From positions 124,001 through 188,000 of the forward strand of contig NZ_JAFREN010000016.1 in NCBI RefSeq assembly GCF_017377505.1: 64,000 nucleotides of DNA, given 5' to 3'. The stretch's first letter is position 1; each line of letters opens with the position of its first letter. Origin of the DNA: Enterococcus sp. DIV0212c (GTDB taxonomy: Bacteria; Bacillota; Bacilli; Lactobacillales; Enterococcaceae). The notes under the pieces are model-generated. The model was not told the origin of the DNA. It worked only from the letters and a program-made list of their open reading frames with translations, and did not search any database. Below are positions 32,298 to 41,864 of this stretch, piece after piece. Position numbers and translations under genes: made by a program.

Positions 32298-33581
32298 TTA
32301 TTCATAACGCAATGATTCAATTGGATCTAGTTTCGCTGCTCTGCGTGCTGGTAATGTTCCTGCAAGGAATGCGATTCCCATGATTACCAAAATAATTACA
32401 GCAGATGATGAAGCTGAAAATTGAATTAGAGTAAACCCTGTTAATGATTTCAAGAATGAATCAGCTGCGATTTGGTTGATCAACGCACCTGCACCGACTG
32501 CTCCTAAAATACCTAAAAGGGAACCTAAAAATCCGATCAACGCTGCTTCTACACTGAAAATTGTAAAGACTTTACCGCTGCTAAGTCCCATCGCTTTCAT
32601 CAAGCCGATTTCTCTTGTACGTTCTTGTACTGACATATACAATGTGTTGATGATCCCAAAACTTGCAGCTAATAACGCAATGGCACCAAACATCGTTAAG
32701 ACACCTGTGATCGCATTGATCACGTTTCTGATCATACCGATTTGGTCTTCAACCGTTTGACCCATATAGCCTGCTTTATCTAAACGTTCTTTTACATCAG
32801 CGATTTCTGATTTTGTTACATCTTTGCTCATTTCACCCATGATCAATCCGTATTGTCCAGTCATCGCTTCTGGTAAACCTTCTTCATTGATTTTTGAAAT
32901 TTCATCAACAAGTGAACGGTTCAATAAAGACATTCCACCTTGGATCAAGCTAGTATTACGTACGCCGACAATGGTAGCTTCTACTACTTTTTCTTCTCCA
33001 GTAGCTGCAGAAGGTGCTGCTATTTTGACTGTTTTACCAATTGCTTCTTCACTTGATTTGTAGCCTAACGATTTCACATATTCTGGTGCTAAATTGATTT
33101 GGAATTCTGAACTATTTTGATCTGCTGCTTTACCTGCTTCAAGATCTACACTCAATTCTTCTAGCATTGGCATTCCTGAAAAGACATATTTTTCATTGTT
33201 CTTTCCGGAAATATAACTTGTCGCAACGGATTTCATTGCTTCCGCGTTTTTGATTCCTTTGATTTCTTTGATTTTATCAAGATCTTTGCTATCTAAAGTT
33301 TCTTGTTGCTGCATCGAGCTTGTTTTTTTGTCTTCATCATATTTTTGTGGCTCGCCATCTTCACTAGGTCCGCCAGTCATTTTAGGCTGGATCATGATTT
33401 GATTTTCTCCACCAACACTACCAACTTGTTTATCGATATAATCATTGACCCCAATGTTGACACCTGTTGTCAGTGAAATAGTAAATGCTCCTATAAAAAT
33501 GGCTACGATGGTTAAAATCGTCCGACCTTTATTACGCATCAAATTTGAACTGGCTGATTTTAAAATATCACTAAATTTCAT
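32298..33581 (-). CDS. MacB/FtsX-family ABC transporter permease
   Basis: A 427-residue permease: one membrane helix at 18-40 (GRTILTIVAIFIGAFTISLTT), a large extracellular domain (about 45-290) with a Lys/Glu-rich segment, then three helices near 295-320, 345-370 and 390-410, ending LPARRAAKLDPIESLRYE. The layout is that of MacB-like permeases that move peptides or lipids, or relay mechanical force. It starts one base after the ATPase gene ends. Such pairs often export antimicrobial peptides or signals; the substrate here is unknown. Confidence 0.9.
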   Translation of the reverse strand: MKFSDILKSASSNLMRNKGRTILTIVAIFIGAFTISLTTGVNIGVNDYIDKQVGSVGGENQIMIQPKMTGGPSEDGEPQKYDEDKKTSSMQQQETLDSKDLDKIKEIKGIKNAEAMKSVATSYISGKNNEKYVFSGMPMLEELSVDLEAGKAADQNSSEFQINLAPEYVKSLGYKSSEEAIGKTVKIAAPSAATGEEKVVEATIVGVRNTSLIQGGMSLLNRSLVDEISKINEEGLPEAMTGQYGLIMGEMSKDVTKSEIADVKERLDKAGYMGQTVEDQIGMIRNVINAITGVLTMFGAIALLAASFGIINTLYMSVQERTREIGLMKAMGLSSGKVFTIFSVEAALIGFLGSLLGILGAVGAGALINQIAADSFLKSLTGFTLIQFSASSSAVIILVIMGIAFLAGTLPARRAAKLDPIESLRYE

Positions 33582-34262
33582 CTACTCGTTCCCTCCCACA
33601 ATTAATCCGTCACGCACATGGATTTGTCGATCACAGCGTGCCGCAAGTTCTGGATCATGAGTGACAATAATCAGTGTGATCCCTTTTTCTTTGTTCAAAT
33701 CAAATAATAGCTGTTCAATTTTATCACCCGTTGTTGAATCTAAGTTTCCGGTAGGTTCGTCTGCAAAAATGATTTTAGGATTATTGACCAAAGCACGCGC
33801 AATACAAACTCGTTGTTTTTGTCCACCAGATAAGTTGTTGGCTTTATTGTTGATTTTATCGTCTAATTCAACAGCTTTCAGTGCTTCAAGCGCCATTTCT
33901 TTGCGTTTATTATTTGAAATACCACCGATTTTTAGCGGTAACATGACATTATTTAAAACCGTATCTTTAGAATTCATGAAAAATTGCTGAAACACAAAAC
34001 CGAATTGTTTGTTTCTTGTTTTATCTAATTCTTTTTTACCGATGCTGGTTACATCTTGGTTATTTAATAAAATTTCTCCTGAAGTTGGTTTATCTAATAG
34101 TGCTAAAATATGCATAAAGGTTGATTTTCCTGATCCACTTTTCCCGATGATCGCAACGGATTCACCTTCTTCGATTTTTAGATCCACACCTTTTAATGCA
34201 TCAAATTTCGATTCATTTCGACCATAACTTTTCTTTATATTTCTTGCTTCGATTACAGACAT
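33582..34262 (-). CDS. ABC transporter ATPase, LolD/MacB class
   Basis: A 226-residue ATPase: Walker A GKSGSGKST, Q-loop FVFQQFF, signature LSGGQKQR, Walker B IIFADEPTGNLDS, H-loop VTHDPE. It precedes the permease with adjacent stop and start. GGAGGGG precedes the ATG. The 242 nt upstream hold a terminator of the preceding gene and a CTTAAGT direct repeat (about 34394-34421) that may be a regulator site. Confidence 0.92.
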   Translation of the reverse strand: MSVIEARNIKKSYGRNESKFDALKGVDLKIEEGESVAIIGKSGSGKSTFMHILALLDKPTSGEILLNNQDVTSIGKKELDKTRNKQFGFVFQQFFMNSKDTVLNNVMLPLKIGGISNNKRKEMALEALKAVELDDKINNKANNLSGGQKQRVCIARALVNNPKIIFADEPTGNLDSTTGDKIEQLLFDLNKEKGITLIIVTHDPELAARCDRQIHVRDGLIVGGNE

Positions 34263-34430
34263 GTTTTCCCCTCCACTGATTCTCTCTCTTTTTTTACTAC
34301 AAACTAAATATCTACTCTTATTCCCTATTTTTCATCTTACATCCCCTTACTACTCTTACCATTCTGAGGGATTTCATCATTCTTGTCATGGTACTTAAGA
34401 CCTATATTTTCTGGACTTAAGGAGGAGATA

Positions 34431-34474
34431 AAAAAACACCACTTATTAGCTGTTCATCTCATAAGTGAGGTTTT
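34431..34474 (-). terminator. Terminator of the glycerate kinase gene
   Basis: On the minus strand AAAACCTCACTTAT and ATAAGTGGTGTTTT pair with one mismatch, followed by several T. Confidence 0.8.
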
Positions 34475-34504
34475 CCAATTCTTTCGATAACACACGTTAG
34501 GTGA

Positions 34505-35626
34505 TTAGTTTTTCATCAGTGTCAATAAAGCTAAGGTTCGACTTGCTGCCGTTTGTAAATTTATTTCCGCCTCATTCATCGCTTCTTCTAACGTTGTGAT
34601 ATGATCAACAATTGGTAGGATCACAGAAACACCTTCTTCATAAAAAAGCTGTTGATCGCCATTAAAACTTCCGACAAAAGCAATGACTGGTACTTGATAT
34701 TTTTTTGTAATACGTCCAATTCCAACTGGAACTTTGCCTTGGAGGCTTTGGTTATCCATTTTCCCTTCACCAGTAATCACCAAATCAGCCTGTTTAATCG
34801 CTGCTTCTAAACCAGCCTGTTCTGAAATCAACTCAAATCCCGAACGTACGCTTCCGTTTAAAAATACTCTGATAGCAAAACCAAGTCCTCCAGCAGCACC
34901 ATCTCCTGCTACCGAATCATTCGTTCCACATATTATTTCCTGATAGTTCTTCATTCCGCGTTCATACTTGTCCATTTCATTTTCTGCTAATCCTTTTTGT
35001 CGTCCAAACATATAGACAGCTCCTGTTTTACCTAATAATGGACTAGTGACATCAGAAGCAATATGAAAAGAAACTTCTGATAAACGTAAATCTAAGTGTT
35101 CTGTAGAGAAATGATGAACTTTTTCTAAGCTGCTTCCTTTGGCTAGTAATAGCTGATTTTCTTGATCAAAAAATGCAAGACCTAAAGCACTTAATAATCC
35201 AATTCCACCATCTACTGTCCCTGTTCCACCTAAGCCTATAACAATCGTTTGTGCACCTTGATCGATTGCTGCCAAAATCAATTCTCCTGTGCCGTAAGAA
35301 GAGGTATTCAGTGGATGAGTCGCTTTTGTTCCATCTAGATATTGAATGCCAGAGGCTGCAGCTGATTCGATCACGGCTAATTTTTCAGAGTTAAACCAGC
35401 CAAATTCAACCTTTACTAACTGACCATTTAAAGCATGGACTTCTACCTCAATTTTCTGACCATCACCATTTTTCACAACAGCGTCTACTGTTCCTTCACC
35501 ACCATCAGCAATCGCTATTTCTTTGACACTATGTCCTTGTTCAGCAAACACTTTTGCAATGATTTGATTGGCTTCAATACTGGATAGAGATCCTTTCATG
35601 GAATCAATAGCTGTAACAATATTCAT
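34505..35626 (-). CDS. Glycerate kinase
   Basis: A 373-residue GarK/GlxK family kinase. It begins MNIVTAIDSMKGSLSSIEAN, with IADGGEGTVDAVV, IGLGGTGTVDGGIGLLSALG, ITGEGKMDNQSLQGKVPVGI and VIAFVGSF in order. It phosphorylates D-glycerate with ATP (2- or 3-phosphoglycerate product cannot be told). It looks monocistronic. AGGAGGG precedes the ATG. Confidence 0.93.
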   Translation of the reverse strand: MNIVTAIDSMKGSLSSIEANQIIAKVFAEQGHSVKEIAIADGGEGTVDAVVKNGDGQKIEVEVHALNGQLVKVEFGWFNSEKLAVIESAAASGIQYLDGTKATHPLNTSSYGTGELILAAIDQGAQTIVIGLGGTGTVDGGIGLLSALGLAFFDQENQLLLAKGSSLEKVHHFSTEHLDLRLSEVSFHIASDVTSPLLGKTGAVYMFGRQKGLAENEMDKYERGMKNYQEIICGTNDSVAGDGAAGGLGFAIRVFLNGSVRSGFELISEQAGLEAAIKQADLVITGEGKMDNQSLQGKVPVGIGRITKKYQVPVIAFVGSFNGDQQLFYEEGVSVILPIVDHITTLEEAMNEAEINLQTAASRTLALLTLMKN

Positions 35627-35717
35627 TTCCAGCCCTCCTTTTTATACTTAATATCCTATTGTTTATTCTATCATCCTTTGACGCTTGATACGCACAATAG
35701 ATGATCCTATTTTCAAT

Positions 35718-35753
35718 AAAAAAACTAAGACAATTGTCTGTCTTAGTTTTTTT
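35718..35753 (-). terminator. Terminator of the kdp locus
   Basis: AAAAAACTAAGACA and TGTCTTAGTTTTTT pair around a short loop between the kdpE stop (35757) and the glycerate kinase gene. Confidence 0.85.
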
Positions 35754-35756
35754 ATA

Positions 35757-36443
35757 CTATTTTTCTAACATCCGATACCCAATTCCAATTTCGGTCAAAA
35801 TATACTCTGGTTCAACAGGGTTATCTTCGATTTTTTTACGGATATTTGACATATTTACCCTAAGCGTCTGGCTTTCATTGCTGTAAGGTCCCCAAACTTT
35901 CTGAGAAATATACGTGTGCGTCAGTACTTTTCCGATATTTTCACCAAGAACTTGGATGATCTTGTATTCATTCGGCGTTAGATGTATCACGTTGCCCTTT
36001 TTGCTGACAGTATGGTGTTCAATGTCGATACACAAATCGCCATTGTTGATTTGCTTCACTTCTAATTGAGGATTGGAATTACTTGTGGCATGCCTTAAGG
36101 CCGTCCTAATTCTAGCAAGTAATTCTGGTGTCCCGAAAGGTTTTGTAATGTAGTCATCCGCACCTAGATCCAGCGCTTCAACCTTATTATTTTCATGGTC
36201 ACGAGCCGAAATAATGATGATCGGTACAGGAGAGGTCTCACGAATTTTCTTTAACACTTCTATCCCATCTTGATCCGGCAAACCTAAATCAAGTAAAATC
36301 AGATCTACCGACCACATCCGAAATGTCGATAATCCTTCCAAAGCTGAATGCGCTAAATGAATCATATGCTTTTCTTTTTCTAAAACAGCACCCATAAATT
36401 CAGCGATTACATCATCATCTTCAACAATCAAAATCGTCGCCAT
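35757..36443 (-). CDS. kdpE: KdpE response regulator
   Basis: A 228-residue OmpR-type response regulator. Phosphoacceptor Asp52 in LILLDLGLP, with Asp9/Asp10 and Lys (TKPFGTPELL) completing the site. C-terminal winged HTH at about 130-225 (NEYKIIQVLGENIGKVLTHTYISQKVWG, RVNMSNIRKKIE). It activates kdpFABC when potassium or turgor is low. It overlaps kdpD by one base. A direct repeat at 43701-43721 is its likely binding site. Confidence 0.93.
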   Translation of the reverse strand: MATILIVEDDDVIAEFMGAVLEKEKHMIHLAHSALEGLSTFRMWSVDLILLDLGLPDQDGIEVLKKIRETSPVPIIIISARDHENNKVEALDLGADDYITKPFGTPELLARIRTALRHATSNSNPQLEVKQINNGDLCIDIEHHTVSKKGNVIHLTPNEYKIIQVLGENIGKVLTHTYISQKVWGPYSNESQTLRVNMSNIRKKIEDNPVEPEYILTEIGIGYRMLEK

Positions 36444-39103
36444 TATTTTTGCTCCTTTCGCTCTAGTGGTAAAGTAAATGTAAAAATTGCACCGCCTTGT
36501 GGTCTGTTTCCAGCAGTAAGTGTTCCATCGTGCGCCATGATGATCGTTTTTACAATAGATAAACCAATGCCCATTCCGCTCTTAGAATCCACTGGCGTAC
36601 TTTGTTTGGTCATCCCGCTAAACAACAATTTGAGTTGCTCTTTGGTCAACCCTTTCCCTTGGTCGGCTATTTCAAACGTGATTTCTTTTTCAGTTAAAGA
36701 AACCGTCACAAAAATCGGAGACTCACTGTCTGAATGTCGGATAGCATTTTCCATTAAGTTAAACAGCACTTGCTCGATCAAGATAGAATCCATTGGCACC
36801 AACACAAATTCCTCTGGTAATGATACGTTGATTTCACTAGTTGGATAGCTTTTTCTAATGCGTTGAATGGCTGAGGCCACAACTTCTTCAGCGGCTTCTT
36901 TACTTTTCGCAACTTTCATCGTTTCTTCATTGATTCGAGTAATCGACAATAGATTTTCCACCATGCGAATCAGCCAATCCGCATCATCTTTGATCCCGAC
37001 AAGTAGTTTGCGTTTGGTTTCTTCTGGAAGTTTAGCTGTGTCATTATCATTTAAAATAGTTTCAACAGACCCTGATATTCCAGTAAGCGGCGTGCGTAGA
37101 TCATGAGAGATTGCTCGTAATAAGTTCCCTCGCATTCGTTCTTTTTCACTCTCAAATAAAATTTGCTGCCGCTCAGAGGTCAGTTTGTTTTGTTCGATTG
37201 CTAGAGCGAGTTGGGTAGAAATCAGGTCTAAAAAGCTGACGATTTCATCTGTGATCGGATTTTCTTTGCTTTTTTCGATCCCAATTACAGCGAGCGTGAC
37301 ACCATTTGATAAAACAGGTAAATAGAGCGCTTTAGCACCCATTAATGTATCAGTACCGTAGCCTGCCTCTTTTTGATTCACAAAGACCCAATTAGCAACA
37401 GCTAGCTCTTCTAAACTTCTTAAAGGTCCCTTAATTGGTGCTCCCACGGGTTTTTTCACTTCTTGTTCCCCATACAAAACCACTTCTCTATCCAGCATAT
37501 TCGATAAATATTCTGCTGTTGTCGCTAAGATTTCTTTTTGATCATGGGTGACCAGATATTTTTTATTGAGTTCGTACAAAATCTCTAGTTGATGTTCACG
37601 TTTCATGGCATAAAAAGCTTGTTTTTTTATCTGCATCATTAAATTACTGACCAATAAAGCCACCAAAAGCATGAAAATCAGCGTGACTGGGTAGCCTTGT
37701 TTATAGACAGTTAAAGAAAAAAGAGGTTCAACAAAAAACCAATTAAACATCAACACACTAGCAATTGAGGCCAATGCTGCCCATAGATAGCCGGTTGTTA
37801 TCCGAGCCACCAACAAAACAAAAAGAATGTAGATCAAAATCAAATTCTGATCGCCAATATGATAATAAGAACCCAATTCAGAAAGTAACGTTGCCACTGC
37901 AAGCAAACCTAACGTCATATAAAAATCTTTCCAAGTAAAGATACTATTTAAGTTCTTTTTCTTAACGGCGTACTTATTTAGTAGATACTTATTGGATTGA
38001 TACGGGACTAAATGAATATCCACATCTGGAATAAACGCGACTAGTTCATCTTCTAAATCAGGTCGGTACAAGCGAATAAAACGAGAGCGCTTGATGACTT
38101 TACCCATTACCAGATCAGTGACACCTCGCATTTTCACATATTGAACGATTGTATCACGCTGATTATCGCTTTCTAAGGTAACGACTTCACCGCCAAGTTT
38201 TGTCGCTAATTTGGAATTATCTGATTCTGAATGCTCAGACATATCCTCTAAAATCTCTAATGCAATCCACTCAGTACCCAAAGCCTGGGCTAAACGGGCA
38301 GTCCAGCGTAGACATTTTTTGGTCATATCTGGATTTTTTTCATCAATGATCGTTAGTAATTTAGAATGGATACCCGTACTTTTTTGTGTTTCCTGTTGAT
38401 TCGTTGTATTGATATGATCGGATGCTTTTCGAATCGCCAAGCCTCGTAATAATGTTAGATTATCTGTTTTAAAAAAGTTAGCCATAGCTTTTTTGGCATT
38501 TTCTGAATGATAGATTTTTCCTTGTTTTAATCGCTCCAATAGCTCTTCGGTCTCGATATCGACCACTTTCAAGGCGCTCGTTTCAAAAAATGTATCTGGC
38601 ACAGTTTCAGAAATATGAATACCTGTCACTTGTTCAACGATGTCATTCAAGCTTTCGATATGTTGCACATTGACTGTTGTGTAGACATCAATACCCGCTT
38701 TTAGTAACTCTTCAATATCTTGGTATCTTTTTCTATTTCTAGCTCCGATCGCATTTGTGTGGGCTAGTTCATCAACCAGAATAATATCTGGTTTAGCTTG
38801 TAAAGCCTCGTCTACATCGAACTCATTGATTGTGATACCTTTATATTCGTATTTTTTCGTTTGCATTGTAGGTAATCCCGCAACCAAAGCTTCCGTTTCT
38901 GGACGAGCATGTGGTTCTACGTAGCCAACTAGGACTGATTTGCCTTCTGCAAGTTGTTCGTGGGCTTCTTTTAACATGGCATACGTTTTTCCCACACCTG
39001 CCGCATAACCGAAGAAAACCTTCAGTCGACCAGACCTCAGGCTTTGTTCGTTTTTCTTCCATTTTTCTAATAACTGCTCTGGATCCAAACGTTCATCTTC
39101 CAC
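36443..39103 (-). CDS. kdpD: KdpD sensor histidine kinase
   Basis: An 886-residue sensor. N-terminal KdpD domain with Walker-like GYAAGVGKT at 32-40, a universal-stress-like domain (about 245-365), four membrane helices around 395-500 (SYYHIGDQNLILIYILFVLLVA), a GAF-type domain, then HisKA with His667 in ISHDLRTPLTG and a HATPase domain (NLMENAIRHS, DQGKGL, GMGIGLSIV). It senses potassium and ionic strength. The start is GTG, with AAGGATGG upstream. It is 56 nt after kdpC. Confidence 0.93.
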   Translation of the reverse strand: MEDERLDPEQLLEKWKKNEQSLRSGRLKVFFGYAAGVGKTYAMLKEAHEQLAEGKSVLVGYVEPHARPETEALVAGLPTMQTKKYEYKGITINEFDVDEALQAKPDIILVDELAHTNAIGARNRKRYQDIEELLKAGIDVYTTVNVQHIESLNDIVEQVTGIHISETVPDTFFETSALKVVDIETEELLERLKQGKIYHSENAKKAMANFFKTDNLTLLRGLAIRKASDHINTTNQQETQKSTGIHSKLLTIIDEKNPDMTKKCLRWTARLAQALGTEWIALEILEDMSEHSESDNSKLATKLGGEVVTLESDNQRDTIVQYVKMRGVTDLVMGKVIKRSRFIRLYRPDLEDELVAFIPDVDIHLVPYQSNKYLLNKYAVKKKNLNSIFTWKDFYMTLGLLAVATLLSELGSYYHIGDQNLILIYILFVLLVARITTGYLWAALASIASVLMFNWFFVEPLFSLTVYKQGYPVTLIFMLLVALLVSNLMMQIKKQAFYAMKREHQLEILYELNKKYLVTHDQKEILATTAEYLSNMLDREVVLYGEQEVKKPVGAPIKGPLRSLEELAVANWVFVNQKEAGYGTDTLMGAKALYLPVLSNGVTLAVIGIEKSKENPITDEIVSFLDLISTQLALAIEQNKLTSERQQILFESEKERMRGNLLRAISHDLRTPLTGISGSVETILNDNDTAKLPEETKRKLLVGIKDDADWLIRMVENLLSITRINEETMKVAKSKEAAEEVVASAIQRIRKSYPTSEINVSLPEEFVLVPMDSILIEQVLFNLMENAIRHSDSESPIFVTVSLTEKEITFEIADQGKGLTKEQLKLLFSGMTKQSTPVDSKSGMGIGLSIVKTIIMAHDGTLTAGNRPQGGAIFTFTLPLERKEQK

Positions 39104-39159
39104 TTGTTATTCCATCCTTTATTTGCATGATGAGACAGAAGTGATTCTGATCTCACCGT

Positions 39160-39690
39160 TTATTCAGACTTATCCAGCGATTGGTTAACCCCTAAAACAT
39201 TCACACGTTGTGAATCAACAGGTCCGATTTTAACGCCAGTGATATTTTGTTTGATTATAGCACGGACTTGGCTATTTTTCATATTTCTAGCAGTAGCGAT
39301 CCGTTCAACTTGAGTCATTGCAGCTTCGATTGAAATTTCCGGATCAACACCACTTGCAGATGCTGTGACTAAATCGATTGGAACTTGCTTTTTGTCAGCT
39401 TCTTGTACACGTTTTTCAACACGCGCTTTTTGTTCTTTGGAAACCGGTGATAATTGGCTGACTTGATCGGAACGTCCGTGTAAATATTTTTCTTTTGTAA
39501 ACTTTTGTCCAATCAATTTTGAACCAGTAACAACTGTTTTTTCAGAATCTTGTGTTTTGACTAAACTACCATTTGCTTGATTTGGAAACAGAACTTGTCC
39601 GACAGCCGTTACTGTTACAGTGTAGACTACGCCACACAATAACGTAAATATCAGAATACTTTTTAGTGAAGCAATCATTATTTTTTTCAT
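39160..39690 (-). CDS. kdpC: KdpC, potassium-transporting ATPase subunit C
   Basis: A 176-residue membrane-anchored protein with one N-terminal helix (ILIFTLLCGVVYTVTVTAVGQVLFP). Family landmarks follow: QANGSLV, GSKLIGQKF, YLHGRSD, ASASGVDPEISIEAAMTQVERIATAR. It stabilises the KdpFABC complex. The gap from kdpB is 94 nt, unusually long for the operon, and contains a hairpin. Confidence 0.93.
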   Translation of the reverse strand: MKKIMIASLKSILIFTLLCGVVYTVTVTAVGQVLFPNQANGSLVKTQDSEKTVVTGSKLIGQKFTKEKYLHGRSDQVSQLSPVSKEQKARVEKRVQEADKKQVPIDLVTASASGVDPEISIEAAMTQVERIATARNMKNSQVRAIIKQNITGVKIGPVDSQRVNVLGVNQSLDKSE

Positions 39691-39711
39691 CGTTTTTCTC
39701 CTATTTTAAAA

Positions 39712-39746
39712 ACTGAACAGACCTCTTCAAAGCTAGCCTGTTCAGT
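39712..39746 (-). terminator. Hairpin with short T-run between kdpB and kdpC (possible attenuator)
   Basis: ACTGAACAG (39712-39720) and CTGTTCAGT (39738-39746) form a 9-bp perfect stem with a 17-nt loop. On the minus strand TTTTT follows. It could terminate part of the transcription or protect the upstream message. Confidence 0.5.
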
Positions 39747-39784
39747 TAGATAATTTTAAAATCTGATGGGTTCGTGGAGCTAGA

Positions 39785-41845
39785 TTAATATAAAATAAAT
39801 GTCAAAACGATATCAATCAATTTAATAGCGATAAATGGTGCAACTACTCCGCCAACTCCGTATACCAGTAAGTTGTGACTTAAAATTTTACTTGCGGGTT
39901 TTTCTTTGTAAGAAACACCTTTTAACGCTAACGGAATCAACGCAACAATAATAAACGCATTGTAGATGACCGCTGATAAGATCGCTGTAGTTGGATTGGT
40001 TAGTTTCATAATATTCAAGGCATCCAACGCTGGATAAATACTGAAAAACAACACTGGGATGATCGCAAAATATTTGGCAATATCATTGGCAATACTAAAC
40101 GTTGTCAATGCGCCACGCGTCATCAGCAATTGTTTACCAATTTTGACAATACTGATCAATTTCGTTGGACTGGAATCTAAATCAATCATATTTCCAGCCT
40201 CTTTGGCTGCTTGTGTTCCAGTATTCATTGCAACAGCAACATCAGCTTGAGCTAACGCCGGCGCATCATTAGTACCGTCGCCGGTCATGGCAACCAAGTG
40301 TCCTTTTTCTTGATACTCACGGATTAGGCTCATTTTATTTTCAGGCGTTGCTTCTGCTAGAAAATCATCAACACCTGCTTCTGCTGCAATGGCAGCAGCA
40401 GTCATTGGGTTGTCTCCTGTGATCATGATGGTTTTGATGCCCATTTTACGCATATCTTCAAATTTTTCTTTGACACCATTCTTTACGATATCTTTTAAGT
40501 AAATCACGCCGAATACTTGATTGTTTTTTACAACAACTAGAGGTGTACCGCCTTCATTGGCTACTCGTTGAACAATCGTATCACATTCTTCAGGATAGAT
40601 ATTGCCCTTTTCTTCCACATATTTTTTCATCGTATCAGCTGCACCTTTACGGATTTCATCCCCTTGGTAATTGATACCGCTCATCCGTGTTTTAGCAGTA
40701 AACTCAATAAATTCTACTTCTACATGATTTAGCTCACGACCACGAATATCAAATTTTTCTTTGGCTAAAATAACTATGCTACGTCCTTCGGCTGTTTCAT
40801 CCGCTAAAGAAGATAATTGTGCTGCATCCGCCAAATCATATTCACTTACACCTGCTACAGGGATAAATTCACTCGCTCGACGATTTCCTAAAGTAATCGT
40901 TCCTGTTTTGTCTAATAATAAAATATCCACATCACCAGCAGCTTCGATGGCACGTCCGCTCATAGCAATCACGTTTTCTTTATTTAAACGACTCATACCG
41001 GCAATCCCAATAGATGAAACTAAAGCGCCGATCGTAGTTGGTGCTAAACAAACTAATAAAGCAATAATTGTTGTTAAAGCTAATGCTGAACCATTGCCGA
41101 CTAATTCACTTGAGAACTTTGTAAATGGTAATAGTGTCGCTGAAACAACCAAGAAAATGATTGTCAGCATGATCAAAATAATTTGTAAACCAATTTCATT
41201 TGGTGTTTTTTTTCGTTCCGTTCCTTCTACCATAGAAATCATTTTATCTAAGAAAGACTCGCCATTTTCAGCAGTCACTTTGATGACTAAGTAGTCAGAA
41301 ACAACTGTTGTTCCACCCGTTACAGCACTACGGTCACCACCAGATTCTCGAATTACTGGTGCAGATTCTCCTGTGATGGCACTTTCGTCCACCGAAGCTG
41401 CACCGTCGATTACATCACCATCCATAGGAATTTGTTCATTAACTGCTACATAAACAAGATCGCCTTTTTTTAATTCTGATGATTTGATTTGAGTGAATTT
41501 TTTTGCTGCCGCATCTTCTATTGAAGCTACTTTATGAGCTGTGACATCTTTTTTGGCCTGTTTTAAACTTTCTGCTTGGGCTTTTCCTCGGCCTTCTGCA
41601 ATCGCTTCGGCAAAGTTAGCGAATAAAATCGTCAGCCATAAAATAATGGCGATCGCTAAGATAAAGAACGGTTCTGCATCTGTATATCCAGCAAATGTTA
41701 GAAAATAAAGGATCGTTGTTAAAATCGCTCCCAAATATACAACTAACATGACTGGATTTTTTATTTGAATGTTTGGCGCAAGTTTTTTAAAAGATGATCG
41801 AACAGCATCTAGATAAACATTGCGTTTGCTTTGTGTATTTTTCAA
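39785..41845 (-). CDS. kdpB: KdpB, potassium-transporting P-type ATPase catalytic subunit
   Basis: A 686-residue P-type ATPase. Asp312 in DKTGTIT is phosphorylated, TGES (about 158-161) is the actuator loop, and the hinge is [20 protein letters not shown]. It powers K+ uptake by the KdpFABC complex. The start is TTG (41845) with GAAGGGG upstream, consistent with the family N-terminus; no ATG fits. It follows kdpA by 19 nt. Confidence 0.95.
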   Translation of the reverse strand: MKNTQSKRNVYLDAVRSSFKKLAPNIQIKNPVMLVVYLGAILTTILYFLTFAGYTDAEPFFILAIAIILWLTILFANFAEAIAEGRGKAQAESLKQAKKDVTAHKVASIEDAAAKKFTQIKSSELKKGDLVYVAVNEQIPMDGDVIDGAASVDESAITGESAPVIRESGGDRSAVTGGTTVVSDYLVIKVTAENGESFLDKMISMVEGTERKKTPNEIGLQIILIMLTIIFLVVSATLLPFTKFSSELVGNGSALALTTIIALLVCLAPTTIGALVSSIGIAGMSRLNKENVIAMSGRAIEAAGDVDILLLDKTGTITLGNRRASEFIPVAGVSEYDLADAAQLSSLADETAEGRSIVILAKEKFDIRGRELNHVEVEFIEFTAKTRMSGINYQGDEIRKGAADTMKKYVEEKGNIYPEECDTIVQRVANEGGTPLVVVKNNQVFGVIYLKDIVKNGVKEKFEDMRKMGIKTIMITGDNPMTAAAIAAEAGVDDFLAEATPENKMSLIREYQEKGHLVAMTGDGTNDAPALAQADVAVAMNTGTQAAKEAGNMIDLDSSPTKLISIVKIGKQLLMTRGALTTFSIANDIAKYFAIIPVLFFSIYPALDALNIMKLTNPTTAILSAVIYNAFIIVALIPLALKGVSYKEKPASKILSHNLLVYGVGGVVAPFIAIKLIDIVLTFILY

Positions 41846-41864
41846 TGGTTTCCCCTTCTTTACC

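Noticed and set aside
34380..34430. Small gene after the AAGGAGGAG at about 34418
   Set aside because: The strong site is followed by no start codon within a usable distance; the downstream sequence is a terminator.
40761..41294. Open frame of 177 codons on the plus strand
   Set aside because: It lies antisense within kdpB, whose motifs are intact.
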